Counted from the first letter of the stretch, positions 41,386 to 54,108 are shown. The stretch is DNA of 64,000 bases from Variovorax sp. J22P240 (GCF_030316855.1 NZ_JASZYR010000005.1:365881-429880), one strand, 5' to 3'. Notes: generated by a model not told the origin, from the sequence alone. A program made the numbers and translations.

Positions 41386-41474
41386 CTCGCCCCCAGGCTT
41401 GCTCACTTCGTGTAGCCGCCCACCCCCTGCCGGGGGCAACACCGGCGGCCCGGCGGAGCCGGTTCCGCGGTGTT
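41386..41474 (+). repeat. Dispersed intergenic repeat, copy 3
   Basis: About 88 bp beginning immediately after the glmU TAG, ending 43 bp before the stop of the convergent Lrp gene. It differs from the copy at 33744 at about four positions. It contains CCCCCTGCCGGGGG and the long stem AACACCGGCGG...CCGCGGTGTT. Confidence 0.87.
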
Positions 41475-41517
41475 CCTGGATCCATGCAATTGGCGGTTGC
41501 GCCGCGCTCAGGTGAGG

Positions 41518-41997
41518 TCAGGCGAGTGACGGCAGAGGCACGCGGGGTGCGAACTTCGCGCGCTTGATACTGAAGAAGGCCTTCACGTTGCGCACGTTGG
41601 CGTCGTTCGTGAAGAGGCGTTGTGCGAGCGCCTGGTAGGCGGGCATGTCGCGCACGGTAACGATGAGAACGAAATCCGGGCCGGGCGAGACGCGGTAGCA
41701 CTGCTGAACCGCATCGTCCGGCGCGACGCGCTGCTCGAAGGCGTCGAGCGCGGAGGCGTCCTGCCGGTCGAGCGAGACCTCGACCACTGCCGTGAGCAGA
41801 GGGCCGATGCGGTCGGCGCTCAGGATGGCGACCTCGCTTTCGATCCACCCTGCCTCGCGCAGGCGGCGCAGGCGGCGCAGGCAGGTGGGCGGCGAGAGGT
41901 TGAAGCGCTCGGCGAGCGACTGGTTGCTTGGGGACGCGTCATCTTGCAGCGCGTCGAGCAGGCGCAAGTCGATGTCATCGAGGTCTGAAAATTTCAC
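41518..41997 (-). CDS. Lrp/AsnC-family transcriptional regulator
   Basis: About 159 residues: an N-terminal helix-turn-helix (LLDALQDDASPSNQSLAERFNLSPPTCLRRLRRLREAGWI) and a C-terminal RAM/ligand-binding domain (VVEVSLDRQ, then PGPDFVLIVTV). I take the GTG at 41997, which gives VKFSDLDDIDLRLLD, the usual spacing to the HTH for this family. In-frame ATGs at 42027-42063 would add an atypical hydrophobic tail. Divergent from glmS across 138 bp of AT-rich DNA. The effector, probably an amino acid, is unknown. Confidence 0.85.
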   Translation of the reverse strand: MKFSDLDDIDLRLLDALQDDASPSNQSLAERFNLSPPTCLRRLRRLREAGWIESEVAILSADRIGPLLTAVVEVSLDRQDASALDAFEQRVAPDDAVQQCYRVSPGPDFVLIVTVRDMPAYQALAQRLFTNDANVRNVKAFFSIKRAKFAPRVPLPSLA

Positions 41998-42135
41998 AAA
42001 TATGATGATAGTGGAATAAAAGTCCATCATTCGTCTGATGAGAAATTCAAGGTCAAATAGCATAAAAAACTGACCGAAAATTTCATGGCGATCGGCCTAC
42101 CATCGCTCCAACTTCCAATCGCAGGAGCAACTCAT

Positions 42136-44016
<1,881 letters not shown>

Positions 44017-44038
44017 TGGTTGGTCTTGGCTGATTGGA

Positions 44039-44470
44039 TCAGGAACTGATGACCTGGGGGTCACCGCTCGCACTCAGGTGTTGACGCACCTGCTGCGCCA
44101 GCGAGCCAAAGATCGTTCCTGCCAGACTCGGTTCGTCGCGTCCGAAGACGATACGGTCGCAGCCGTAGTCGCGTGCGGCCATGGCGATCGTCTCGGCACT
44201 GCGCCCCACCAGCACGGTGCTGGCGTAGGGCACCCCGGCCAGATCGAGCAGCTTCTGCGCGTACTGCAGATCTTCGGCGCCCGCGCTGAGCTGCAAGTCC
44301 AGCAGCTCGCGCTTGTTGAAGAGCATCGCGACATGTCCAGAGACCATGGGCTGCACGCGCAGCAAGCGGATGCTCACCCGGTCGTTCCGGCGCATGCGCA
44401 GGACCTGTTCGATGGCCGAGCGCGTCCGGGCCGGCTGATCCGGGTCGATGGGTACCAGGATACGCGTCAC
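44039..44470 (-). CDS. Universal stress protein family (UspA-like)
   Basis: A 143-residue single-domain Usp. It starts TRILVPIDPDQPART and has the C-terminal VGRSAETIAMAARDYGCDRIVFGRDEPSLAGTIFGSLAQQV, close to the ATP-binding G-2x-G-9x-G(S/T) signature, but with FGRDEP where the usual motif is MG(S/T)RG. Nucleotide binding may therefore be altered. It is followed 10 nt upstream by the terC-like gene and is probably cotranscribed with it. The role is unknown. Confidence 0.85.
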   Translation of the reverse strand: MTRILVPIDPDQPARTRSAIEQVLRMRRNDRVSIRLLRVQPMVSGHVAMLFNKRELLDLQLSAGAEDLQYAQKLLDLAGVPYASTVLVGRSAETIAMAARDYGCDRIVFGRDEPSLAGTIFGSLAQQVRQHLSASGDPQVISS

Positions 44471-44480
44471 GCCGGCACCC

Positions 44481-45194
44481 TCAGACGGCAGGCTGCTTCT
44501 TGGTCGCCTGCAGTTCTTCGCGGCGCTGTTCGCGGCGGCTGCTCATCCACTTGCCAACCGCCACCACGAGCAGAGCACCGAAGGCCGGGACCATCGTGTG
44601 CAGCGCGTGACGATCGGCGACCCAACCAGCGATGGCCGGATCCGAAATGGCCATTTCTCCGGCCACCCAGCCGAGCAGCGCGGCGCCGAGCACGATGATG
44701 ATCGGGAATCGATCCATCAATTTCAGGATCAAGGTGCTGCCGAAGATGATCAGCGGAATGCTGATCACCAGACCGAACACGAGCAGCGGAACATTTCCCT
44801 TGGCTGCAGCGGCGACGCCGACGACGTTGTCCAGGCTCATGACCAGATCGGCCAGCACGATGGTCTTGATGGCGGCAGCCAGACCAGCGTGGCCCTCCAG
44901 GCCCGTTTCCTCGTCTTCCTGTTGAAGCAAGCCAATGCCGATCCAGAACAGCAGCGCTGCGCCAACCAGCTTGAGGTACGGCAGGGTCAGCAGGTAGACG
45001 GCGAAGAAGGTCAGCACCACGCGCAACACGATCGCTCCGACGCTGCCGAACAGGATGGCCTTTTTCTGCTGGGCGGGCGGCAGCGAGCGGGAGGCCATCG
45101 CAATGACGACCGCGTTGTCGCCGCTCAGGACGATATTGATCAGGATGATCTGCGACAGGGCGATCCAGAATTCAGCACTCGACAAAAGCGACAC
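44481..45194 (-). CDS. TerC-family integral membrane protein
   Basis: A 237-residue protein with seven or so hydrophobic segments and the two TerC signature loops, LSGDNAVVIAMA near 24-35 and MSLDNVVGVAA. These aspartate-containing segments are thought to bind divalent metal such as Mn2+. The start is GTG at 45194 with AGGAG 6 nt upstream. The region just upstream has a 19-bp palindrome. It is upstream of a Usp-family gene on the same strand. The closest function, by family, is metal-ion export, for example of manganese during exoenzyme metalation, but this is inferred. Confidence 0.88.
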   Translation of the reverse strand: MSLLSSAEFWIALSQIILINIVLSGDNAVVIAMASRSLPPAQQKKAILFGSVGAIVLRVVLTFFAVYLLTLPYLKLVGAALLFWIGIGLLQQEDEETGLEGHAGLAAAIKTIVLADLVMSLDNVVGVAAAAKGNVPLLVFGLVISIPLIIFGSTLILKLMDRFPIIIVLGAALLGWVAGEMAISDPAIAGWVADRHALHTMVPAFGALLVVAVGKWMSSRREQRREELQATKKQPAV

Positions 45195-45216
45195 GGTGTC
45201 TCCTCATTCAATGGTT

Positions 45217-45235
45217 CGAAACCACAGTGGTTTCG
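45217..45235 (-). promoter_or_regulatory. 19-bp palindrome upstream of the terC-like gene
   Basis: CGAAACCAC-A-GTGGTTTCG is perfectly palindromic with one central base. It lies 22 nt before the GTG start and directly upstream of the Shine-Dalgarno sequence. A second inverted repeat, CTGACAGC/GCTGTCAG with a 13-nt loop, is at 45282-45310. They could be a repressor site or an RNA leader structure. TerC genes in other bacteria are often under the manganese-sensing yybP-ykoY riboswitch, but I do not see its conserved sequence here. Confidence 0.45.
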
Positions 45236-45338
45236 GCCTTGTCGAGCGTAGAGACTTGTCCTGTCACCTTTCTGCCGGGCCGCTGACAGCCGGGTGTCTG
45301 CCAGCTGTCAGGAACCTTACAGACTGAGGTTGCGCCGG

Positions 45339-46730
45339 TCAGGCAGCGCGCAAAGGGAAGAAGACGCTGAAGGTGTTGCCCACGCCGTCGATGTCTTCCT
45401 CCAGCGTGATGCGCGCGCCATGCAACGTGGCGATCTCGCTGACGATGGCGAGTCCGAGACCGCTGCCATCCTCCTGCGTACCGAGGAGCCGGTGAAAGCG
45501 TTCGAAGATGCGGGCACGCTCTTCCACGGGGATGCGGGGGCCGTCGTCGCTGATGGCCAGGCGACATTGATCGTCGTTGATCCGGGCAGCCTGCACGGTC
45601 ACTCGACCGCCCGACTGGCTGTAGCGGATCGCGTTGTCGATCAGGTTGTTGACCAGCTCGCGCAAGCGGTCCTGGTCGGCGTCGATCATCAGCGGATGTT
45701 CGGCGCCTTCGAAGCCCAGGTCGATGTTTCGCTTGATGGCCTGGGGTGCCCAGTCCATGCTCACCTCCAGGGCGTGGGCGTTCAAGTCCAACGGCTGCAA
45801 CTGCATGGAGTCGAGCGCACCGGGCTCGTTGCGGGCCAGCGAAAGCAGCTGGCGCACCAGCCTCGACAGCCGGTCGGCGCTGATATAGAGCTGCGCGAGC
45901 GAATGGCGCACCCGGTGCAGATCGCTTTCCCTCAATGCCAGCTCGATCTGGGCCTTCAGGCCGCTGACCGGCGTCTTCAGCTGATGAGCGGCGTCGGCCA
46001 CGAAGCGGTTCTGGAAATCGAAAGTGCGCCCAAGGCGCCCCATCAATTCGTTGATGTCGTCCACCAGCGGACGCACCTCTCCCGGGACGTCCTGAATGTC
46101 GATGGGACTCAAGTCCAGGTGCGAGCGGTCCGATACGGCACGGCGCAGCCGCTGCAGCGGTTCGAGCCCGCGCGACACCCCGAACCAGACCACTGCCGTC
46201 GCCATGACGATCAGGAGCAGCTGCGGCAACACCACATTCGCGACCATTTCCCAGGTCAGGCGCGCTCGCTTGTTGAGCGTTTCGGCCACCTGCACCAGAA
46301 CCTGCGGGGGCCCGGCATCCGGCCCGACGGGCATCCACGCCACCATCATCCGCACCGGTTCGCCGCGCACTGCATCGCCGTAGAAGTCCGGCTTGCCGGC
46401 CTTTCCAACGCGCGCCGCAGGCAACTGGGGATCGCCACCCAGATCGGCGCCGTTCTCGCCGATGACCCGGTAGAAGAGCTGGTCTTCCGGATCCACGAAC
46501 AGGATGTTGGCCGCGGCCTCCGAGAGCTCGAGCCGGGGACGCGTTCCGTCGAGCTTCACGTGCAGGGCGATCTCGCGGCCGATCTCGTGCAGCGCACGGT
46601 CGTAGGCCAGGTTGGCGAACCGCAGCGAGTTCCAGTAGGCGGCGGCCGTATCGAGCACCAGCAGGACGGTGAGCGGCCCGAGCAGCCAGGCCAGCAGCTT
46701 GCGCTGCAGCCGGGGCTCAGACCTCCACAT
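45339..46730 (-). CDS. Two-component sensor histidine kinase (TctE/QseC-like)
   Basis: A 463-residue membrane kinase. An N-terminal helix (LLAWLLGPLTVLLVLDTAAAY) is followed by a periplasmic 2CSK_N-type sensor region (about 40-165), a second membrane helix (about 170-190), HAMP (about 190-240), the H-box with the phosphoacceptor His in DAAHQLKTP near 250, and an ATPase domain (N-box NLIDNAIRYS, G-box DDGP and GSGLGLAI). Its start overlaps the response regulator stop by 14 nt. The TctE-type sensor region suggests detection of carboxylates such as citrate, consistent with tricarboxylate-type genes in the window. Confidence 0.9.
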   Translation of the reverse strand: MWRSEPRLQRKLLAWLLGPLTVLLVLDTAAAYWNSLRFANLAYDRALHEIGREIALHVKLDGTRPRLELSEAAANILFVDPEDQLFYRVIGENGADLGGDPQLPAARVGKAGKPDFYGDAVRGEPVRMMVAWMPVGPDAGPPQVLVQVAETLNKRARLTWEMVANVVLPQLLLIVMATAVVWFGVSRGLEPLQRLRRAVSDRSHLDLSPIDIQDVPGEVRPLVDDINELMGRLGRTFDFQNRFVADAAHQLKTPVSGLKAQIELALRESDLHRVRHSLAQLYISADRLSRLVRQLLSLARNEPGALDSMQLQPLDLNAHALEVSMDWAPQAIKRNIDLGFEGAEHPLMIDADQDRLRELVNNLIDNAIRYSQSGGRVTVQAARINDDQCRLAISDDGPRIPVEERARIFERFHRLLGTQEDGSGLGLAIVSEIATLHGARITLEEDIDGVGNTFSVFFPLRAA

Positions 46731-47391
46731 CGCTGCTGTCGATCAGGTAGCCCATGCCGCGCACGGTGCGGATCTCGCAACCCAGCGGCTCCAGTTTCTT
46801 GCGCAGCCTGTAGACGTTGACTTCGATCGCGTTGTCGCCGACCTCGTCGCCCCAGCCATAGAGATGATTGACCATTTGCTCCTTGCTCACGACACGCCCC
46901 GCGCGCATCAGCAGCAGTTCGAGCAAGGCGAGTTCGCGTGGCGACAAATCCAGCGGCCGCTTGTCGTGGAACACACGGCGGCCAACGGTATCGAAGCGCA
47001 GCGAACCATGTTCGAGGTCGGGGGTGGACTGGGTACTGCGGCGCAGCAGCGCTCGGACTCGCGCTTCGAGCTCCGGCAGATCGAACGGCTTGGCCAGGTA
47101 ATCGTCTGCGCCGAGATCAAGCCCGCGGACACGGTCTGCGAGGGTGTCGAAGGCGGTGAGCATCAGCACTGGCATCGTCGACTTGCGGCCCCTGAGACGC
47201 TTCAGCACATCCAGTCCGCTCAGCCCGGGCAAGCCGATGTCCAGGACGGCCAGGTCATATTTGCCGAGGGCGAGGGCATGGTCGGCCTCCTCGCCGGTCG
47301 TGACGACGTCGACAGCATGGGCGGACTGCACCAGCGCCCGCGAAAGTGCATCCGCCAGCACCCGGTCGTCCTCGACGAGCAAGATCCGCAT
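46717..47391 (-). CDS. OmpR-family response regulator (TctD-like)
   Basis: A 225-residue regulator. The receiver domain (1-118) has the acidic pair E8-D9-D10, the phosphoacceptor Asp in AVLDIGLPG near residue 52 and Lys in LAKPFDL. The DNA-binding OmpR-type winged helix (about 130-220) includes LSPRELALLELLL and EVNVYRLRKKL. The ATG at 47391 gives the canonical MRILLVEDD start. It is transcribed upstream of, and translationally coupled to, the kinase. Pairing with a TctE-like sensor is the usual order tctD-tctE. Confidence 0.92.
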   Translation of the reverse strand: MRILLVEDDRVLADALSRALVQSAHAVDVVTTGEEADHALALGKYDLAVLDIGLPGLSGLDVLKRLRGRKSTMPVLMLTAFDTLADRVRGLDLGADDYLAKPFDLPELEARVRALLRRSTQSTPDLEHGSLRFDTVGRRVFHDKRPLDLSPRELALLELLLMRAGRVVSKEQMVNHLYGWGDEVGDNAIEVNVYRLRKKLEPLGCEIRTVRGMGYLIDSSDVEV

Positions 47392-47452
47392 TGATTTCCT
47401 GACTGCGTGTGTCTTTGGGGATGCTAACCGCAAGCGCGCGCCGCGACGGGGC

Positions 47453-48379
47453 TCATGCTAGTGCCGTCTCGCTGAACATCGCGGCCAGGTGCGATTCGCC
47501 GCGCTCGAGGATGAAATAGCGAAAAGCCTCGGCTGCCGGCGACAGCATCTTGGCTGCTGCATTCACGAGGTGCCAGCGCCGCATCAACGGCAAACCTTCC
47601 ACGGACGGCGCGGCGATCAGCCCGTTGCGCCATTCCAGACCGATGGTGTGGAGCGAGACCAGGCTCACGCCCAGGCCGGCCATGACGGATTGCTTGATCG
47701 CCTCGTCGCTCGGCATCTCCATGATCAGCATCGGCTGGAGGCGGTGCACGGCGAGAAACTCCTCGAGCGCCGCGCGCGTGCCCGAACCCGGCTCGCGCAC
47801 GATGAATCCTTCGCGCGCCAGAGCGGCAGCGGGCACGTTCTCCGCCCTCGCGAAGGGGTGGCTCGGGGCCGTCACCAGCACGTGCGGGTGCATCGCGAAG
47901 GGTTCGGCGCGATTGGGCCATTCCTTGGGTGCCCGGCCCATCACCGAGACCTCCACCTCGTTCGCCTGCATCAGCGCCACCAGCTGCTCGCGGTTCCCCA
48001 GGCGCAGCCGCACCTCGACCGCGGGATGCTCGGCATGGAACTGCGCCAGCAGCTGCGGGAGAAAGTACTTCGCCGCGCTGACCATGCCGATCGTCAATAC
48101 GCCCGATTCGACGCCCTTGAAGCGCGCCATGGCGTCCTCGGCATCCTTCAGCGTGCCGAGCAGGCGCCGTGCGTAGACCGCGAAATACTCGCCGGCGGTG
48201 GACAGCGACAGCCGCCGGCCGGCGCGGTCGAACAGCGGCAGGCCGACCTGGGATTCCACCTCCTTGATCTGCATGGACACCGCCGGTGGCGTGAGGTGCA
48301 GCGCCTCCGCGGCGCGCAGCACGCTGCCCTGGCGCACCACCTCGGCGAACACCCGCAGCTGGCGGAACGTGATGTTCAT
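47453..48379 (-). CDS. cbbR: LysR-family regulator CbbR
   Basis: A 308-residue LysR regulator, divergent from cbbL as is usual for CbbR. The N-terminal HTH has FRQLRVFAEVVRQGSVLRAAEALHLTPPAVSMQIKEVE, and the effector domain has GVLTIGMVSAAKYFLPQLLAQF. In other autotrophs CbbR activates the cbb operon in response to metabolites such as NADPH or RuBP. The 103-bp intergenic region to cbbL contains TNA-type half-sites. It is preceded by the two-component operon on the same strand. Confidence 0.93.
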   Translation of the reverse strand: MNITFRQLRVFAEVVRQGSVLRAAEALHLTPPAVSMQIKEVESQVGLPLFDRAGRRLSLSTAGEYFAVYARRLLGTLKDAEDAMARFKGVESGVLTIGMVSAAKYFLPQLLAQFHAEHPAVEVRLRLGNREQLVALMQANEVEVSVMGRAPKEWPNRAEPFAMHPHVLVTAPSHPFARAENVPAAALAREGFIVREPGSGTRAALEEFLAVHRLQPMLIMEMPSDEAIKQSVMAGLGVSLVSLHTIGLEWRNGLIAAPSVEGLPLMRRWHLVNAAAKMLSPAAEAFRYFILERGESHLAAMFSETALA

Positions 48380-49949
<1,570 letters not shown>

Positions 49950-49961
49950 GAGGGCTCGATC

Positions 49962-50402
49962 ATGATGACCAACCCGACCGGCCGCATCACCCAGGGCCAG
50001 TTCAGCTTCCTGCCCGATCTCACCGATGCCGAGATCGCGCTGCAGATCGACTACGGCCTCCAGAAGGGCTATGCCTGGAGCGTCGAATACACCGACGACC
50101 CGCATCCGCGCAACACCTACTGGGAGATGTACGGCATGCCGATGTTCGACTTGGGCGACGCGGCGGGCGTGGTGCTCGAACTGAAGGAGTGCCGCAAGAC
50201 ATTCCCTCATCACTACATCCGGCTGATGGCGTTCGACTCCACACGCGGCGTCGAGACCATCACGATGAGTTTCATCGTCAACCGGCCCGCCAGCGAGGCT
50301 GGCTTCAGCCTCGTGCGCCAGGAGGTCCATGGCCGCACGATGCGCTACACGGTGCGCAGCTACTCGACCGACAAGCCCGAAGGCGAGCGCTCCGGCGCCT
50401 GA
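49962..50402 (+). CDS. cbbS: RuBisCO small subunit, form IC
   Basis: A 146-residue small subunit. It has [56 protein letters not shown], the recognisable form I small-subunit face, and a C-terminal extension ([18 protein letters not shown]) present in red-type enzymes, where it forms a beta-hairpin. Two adjacent ATGs (49962 and 49965) are possible starts. It is 12 nt after cbbL and 22 nt before cbbX. Confidence 0.96.
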   Translation: MMTNPTGRITQGQFSFLPDLTDAEIALQIDYGLQKGYAWSVEYTDDPHPRNTYWEMYGMPMFDLGDAAGVVLELKECRKTFPHHYIRLMAFDSTRGVETITMSFIVNRPASEAGFSLVRQEVHGRTMRYTVRSYSTDKPEGERSGA

Positions 50403-50424
50403 ACGACGGCTTTCGGGGCACCTC

Positions 50425-51372
50425 ATGACTGCACCTCTGTACGCGATCCCGGGCGCCCCGGCCGCCGCCGCGCCGGATGAACCGCCCCAGGCCGCGCGCA
50501 CGGTGGCCGAGGTCTTGGCGCAAAGCCAGGTCGAGGGAGTCATCGATGAACTCGACCGCGATCTGATCGGGCTGGTGCCAGTGAAGAGCCGCATCCGCGA
50601 CATCGCCGCGCTGCTGGTGATCGACAAGCTGCGCGCCCAGCACGGCCTGGTCGCGCAGGCGCCTTCGCTGCATATGTGCTTCACCGGCAACCCCGGCACC
50701 GGCAAGACCACCGTGGCGCTGCGGATGGCGCAGATCCTTCACCGGCTGGGCTATGTGCGGAAGGGTCATGTGGTGAGCGTGACGCGGGACGACCTGGTGG
50801 GCCAGTACATCGGCCACACCGCGCCCAAGACCAGGGAGGTCTTGAAGAAGGCGATGGGCGGCGTGCTCTTCATCGACGAGGCGTACTACCTGTACCGCCC
50901 GGAGAACGAGCGCGACTACGGCCAGGAGGCGATCGAGATCCTCCTGCAGGTGATGGAGAACCAGCGCGACGACCTGGTGGTGATCCTCGCCGGCTACAAG
51001 GACCGGATGGACACCTTCTTCCAGTCCAACCCCGGGATGAGCTCGCGCATCGCGCACCACCTCGACTTTCCCGACTACGCCACGCCCGAGCTGCTGCAGA
51101 TTGCCGACCGCATGCTCTCGGCCACACAGTACCGCTTCGGCGCCGAAGCGCGCGAAGCCTTCGACAACTACCTGCACCTGCGCATCGCCCAACCGCATTT
51201 CGCGAACGCGCGCAGCGTTCGCAACGCGCTGGACCGGGCGCGGCTGCGTCAGGCCAGCCGGCTGTACGCCGACCGCGATCGCGAGCTCGGGGCGGCCGAG
51301 CTGAGCACCATCGCGGCAGGCGACATCCTCGCCAGCCGGGTGTTCGCAAACTCCGAGAAGGATGCGCCGTGA
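50425..51372 (+). CDS. cbbX: CbbX, AAA+ RuBisCO activase (red type)
   Basis: A 315-residue AAA+ protein that releases inhibitory sugar phosphates from red-type RuBisCO by pulling on the large-subunit C-terminus. The Walker A motif is [11 protein letters not shown], Walker B is [10 protein letters not shown], and the sensor-1/arginine-finger region ([26 protein letters not shown]) is present. Its usual place directly after cbbS is conserved. The N-terminal Ala/Pro-rich stretch is short. Its stop overlaps the GTG of cbbY. Confidence 0.96.
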   Translation: MTAPLYAIPGAPAAAAPDEPPQAARTVAEVLAQSQVEGVIDELDRDLIGLVPVKSRIRDIAALLVIDKLRAQHGLVAQAPSLHMCFTGNPGTGKTTVALRMAQILHRLGYVRKGHVVSVTRDDLVGQYIGHTAPKTREVLKKAMGGVLFIDEAYYLYRPENERDYGQEAIEILLQVMENQRDDLVVILAGYKDRMDTFFQSNPGMSSRIAHHLDFPDYATPELLQIADRMLSATQYRFGAEAREAFDNYLHLRIAQPHFANARSVRNALDRARLRQASRLYADRDRELGAAELSTIAAGDILASRVFANSEKDAP

Positions 51373-52097
51373 AGCCAGAACCCTTGCGCGCCCTGATCTT
51401 CGATTTCGACGGCACGCTCGCCGACACCGAGAGCGCGCATCGCGCGGCGTTCAACGATGCCTTCGCCGAGGCCGGCCTCGATTGGCATTGGAACGAGACG
51501 CTTTACACGCAGCTGCTGGAGGTCGCCGGAGGCAAGGAGCGCATCCTTCACTACTGGGGCCAGGTGCGCGGCGACACCAAGGTCATCGACGCCGGCGCGC
51601 TGGCCTATACCGTGCAGCGCATTCACGATCTCAAGACCGCGTCCTACGAGCGCAGGGTGCACGACGGTGCCGTGCAACTTAGACCCGGGGTGCAGCATCT
51701 GATCGACTCGGCGTTCGACGCGGGGCTGCGCCTGGCGATCGCGACCACCACGTCGCCGGTCAACATCGCGGTCGTGCTGCGATCGGCGATCGGGCTCGAC
51801 TGGGCACACACCTTCCAGGTCGTCGAGGATGCCGCCACCGCCCCTCGGAAGAAGCCGCATCCCCAGGCTTATCTTCAAGCGCTGCAGAGACTGCAGGTGC
51901 GCGCCGCGCAGTGCCTGGCCTTCGAGGACTCGGCCAACGGACTCAGGGCGGCCATCGATGCCGGACTGCCAACCATCGTGACCCCCAACGCCTTCACCAC
52001 GCACCACGACTTCGCGGGAGCGCTGCATGTCCTGTCCGACCTGCAGGGCAAGACGGTGGCCGAGCTGAGGAGCTGGCACGCAAGCGCACAGCGCTGA
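51369..52097 (+). CDS. cbbY: CbbY, HAD-type sugar bisphosphate phosphatase
   Basis: A 242-residue HAD phosphatase. Motif I is [15 protein letters not shown], motif II is IATTTS, and motif IV is AFEDSANG, with Lys in RKKPHPQAY. CbbY proteins hydrolyse xylulose-1,5-bisphosphate, a misfire product and inhibitor of RuBisCO. The start is GTG at 51369, overlapping the cbbX stop (GTGA). It lies 28 nt before cbbF. The sugar specificity follows from the operon context. Confidence 0.92.
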   Translation: MKPEPLRALIFDFDGTLADTESAHRAAFNDAFAEAGLDWHWNETLYTQLLEVAGGKERILHYWGQVRGDTKVIDAGALAYTVQRIHDLKTASYERRVHDGAVQLRPGVQHLIDSAFDAGLRLAIATTTSPVNIAVVLRSAIGLDWAHTFQVVEDAATAPRKKPHPQAYLQALQRLQVRAAQCLAFEDSANGLRAAIDAGLPTIVTPNAFTTHHDFAGALHVLSDLQGKTVAELRSWHASAQR

Positions 52098-52125
52098 ATC
52101 CGGGTCCACGAATCGAAAGACGACC

Positions 52126-53187
52126 ATGCCTTTGTCCTACCGATCCACGCTCACGCAATACCTGATCGAACAGCGCCGGCGCTTTCCCGGGGCGAGCGGC
52201 GACTTCAACGCGCTGATCCTGGACGTGGCGCTCGCGGCCAAGGCGATCGCACGCGCCGTGGCATTCGGCGAGCTCGGTAGCGCGGCGAGCGAGCCGGGCG
52301 AAACCCGGAAGCCTCTGGACGTTATCAGCAACGAGATCTTCACCCGCATGAACGAGTGGGGAGGGCACTGCGCCGGCATGGCGTCGGAGGAGGTGGATGA
52401 GCCCTACCAGATCCCTCCGCAGCATCCACGCGGCAAGTACCTGCTGGTGTTCGATCCGCTGCACGGCTCCGGCAACATCGAAGTGAACGTCTCGGTCGGC
52501 AGCGTCTTCAGTGTGTTGCGCGCTCCACAGGAAGTGGTCGACAGCGGTCGCGATGTGACCGAGGCCGATTTCCTGCAGCCTGGCGCGGTCCAGGTGGCCG
52601 CGGGCTATGCACTGTACGGGCCGACGACGATGCTCGTGCTGTCGGTGGGAAACGGCGTGGTGGGATTCACGCTCGACCCGAACCTGGGCGAATTCATGCT
52701 GACCCATCCGCACATCCAGGTGCCGATCGAGACACAGGAATTTGCGATCAACGCTTCCAACAGCCGCTTCTGGGAAGCGCCGGTCAAGCGCTACGTCGAC
52801 GAATGCCTCGCTGGCAGGACCGGCGCCCGATGCAAGGATTTCAATATGCGCTGGATCGCCTCGATGGTGGCCGAGGTGCATCGAATCCTGATGTGCGGCG
52901 GCGTTTTCCTGTACCCGCGCGACTCGAAGGACCCGGCCGAGCCGGGCCGTCTGCGCCTGCTGTACGAGGCCAACCCCATTGCATTCATCGTGGAGCAGGC
53001 CGGCGGAAGCGCCAGCACCGGGCGCCAGCCCGTGCTGGGCGTGCAACCCACGTCGCTTCACCAGCGCATCGGCCTGGTGTTCGGCTCGAAGATCGAGGTC
53101 GAGCGCATCGAGCGGTATCACACCGAGCCCGCCAGGGGCGGACTGGCAAGTCCGTTGTTCGCCAGGCACAGCTTGTTCCGCGAATGA
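52126..53187 (+). CDS. cbbF: Fructose-1,6-bisphosphatase / sedoheptulose-1,7-bisphosphatase class I
   Basis: A 353-residue class-I FBPase used in regeneration of RuBP. Metal-binding and catalytic segments are visible: [34 protein letters not shown], and the C-terminal [11 protein letters not shown] and [17 protein letters not shown]. In cbb operons the enzyme usually also acts on sedoheptulose-1,7-bisphosphate. It follows cbbY by 28 nt and precedes cbbP by 24 nt. Length is typical. Confidence 0.95.
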   Translation: MPLSYRSTLTQYLIEQRRRFPGASGDFNALILDVALAAKAIARAVAFGELGSAASEPGETRKPLDVISNEIFTRMNEWGGHCAGMASEEVDEPYQIPPQHPRGKYLLVFDPLHGSGNIEVNVSVGSVFSVLRAPQEVVDSGRDVTEADFLQPGAVQVAAGYALYGPTTMLVLSVGNGVVGFTLDPNLGEFMLTHPHIQVPIETQEFAINASNSRFWEAPVKRYVDECLAGRTGARCKDFNMRWIASMVAEVHRILMCGGVFLYPRDSKDPAEPGRLRLLYEANPIAFIVEQAGGSASTGRQPVLGVQPTSLHQRIGLVFGSKIEVERIERYHTEPARGGLASPLFARHSLFRE

Positions 53188-53211
53188 GAGATCCTGCTTC
53201 GAGGCCACACC

Positions 53212-54096
53212 ATGTCTGAACGCCACCCCATCATCTCGATCACCGGTTCGTCCGGCGCGGGAACCACGTCGGTCACGCGAACATTCCAGAACATCTTCCG
53301 ACGCGAGCGAGTCAACGCTGCCATCATCGAGGGCGACAGCTTCCACCGCTACGACCGCAAGGAAATGAAGCTGCGGCAGGCGGAGGCCGAGCGTGAGGGC
53401 AACAGGAACTTCAGTCATTTCGGCGCCGAGAACAATCTGTTCGCGGAACTGGAAGCACTGTTTCGCGACTATGCCGACGCCGGCGTCGGCCGCCACCGCA
53501 GGTATTTGCACGACGCCGGTGAGGCCGCACCCCACGATCAGGAGCCGGGGACTTTCACGCCCTGGGAAGCACTGCCCGAGGGCACCGATCTCCTGTTCTA
53601 CGAAGGGCTTCATGGCGCCGTGGTGACGCCCGAGGTGAACGTCGCCCGGCATCCCGATCTGCTGATCGGCGTGGTGCCGGTGATCAACCTGGAGTGGATC
53701 CAGAAGCTCTATCGCGACAAGACGCAGCGCGGCTACAGCACTGAAGCCGTGACCGACACGATCCTGCGCCGCATGCCCGACTACGTGAACTACATCTGTC
53801 CGCAGTTCAGGTACACGCACGTGAACTTCCAGCGCGTGCCGGTCGTGGACACCTCGAACCCCTTCATTACCCGCGACATCCCGTCGGCCGACGAGAGCAT
53901 GGTGGTCATTCGCTTCGCCAATCCGAAGGGCATCGACTTCCAGTATCTGCTCAACATGATCAACAACTCCTGGATGTCGCGCGCCAACACGATCGTGGTG
54001 CCAGGCGGAAAGATGGAGTTGGCGATGCAATTGATCTTCACGCCCTTCATCTGGCGAATGATGGAGCGGCGCAAGGCGGCCTTGAGCGCCCTGTGA
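53212..54096 (+). CDS. cbbP: Phosphoribulokinase
   Basis: A 294-residue kinase making ribulose-1,5-bisphosphate, the RuBisCO substrate. The P-loop variant ITGSSGAGTTSV (near 8-19), IEGDSFHRYDR, DLLFYEGLHGAV with the acidic/His segment, and YVNYICPQF are all found in bacterial PRKs. It has the octameric bacterial length. It follows cbbF and precedes a phosphoglycolate phosphatase gene by 12 nt. cbbT, which often lies between them, is absent. Confidence 0.96.
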   Translation: MSERHPIISITGSSGAGTTSVTRTFQNIFRRERVNAAIIEGDSFHRYDRKEMKLRQAEAEREGNRNFSHFGAENNLFAELEALFRDYADAGVGRHRRYLHDAGEAAPHDQEPGTFTPWEALPEGTDLLFYEGLHGAVVTPEVNVARHPDLLIGVVPVINLEWIQKLYRDKTQRGYSTEAVTDTILRRMPDYVNYICPQFRYTHVNFQRVPVVDTSNPFITRDIPSADESMVVIRFANPKGIDFQYLLNMINNSWMSRANTIVVPGGKMELAMQLIFTPFIWRMMERRKAALSAL

Positions 54097-54108
54097 ACCG
54101 ATACCGGC

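Noticed and set aside
33743..41474. CRISPR array or insertion sequence formed by the three repeats
   Set aside because: The repeats are kilobases apart with ordinary genes between them, there is no spacer periodicity, and no transposase or cas gene is present.
45195..45338. yybP-ykoY manganese riboswitch upstream of the terC-like gene
   Set aside because: The conserved internal loops were not found by eye. Only simple inverted repeats are present.
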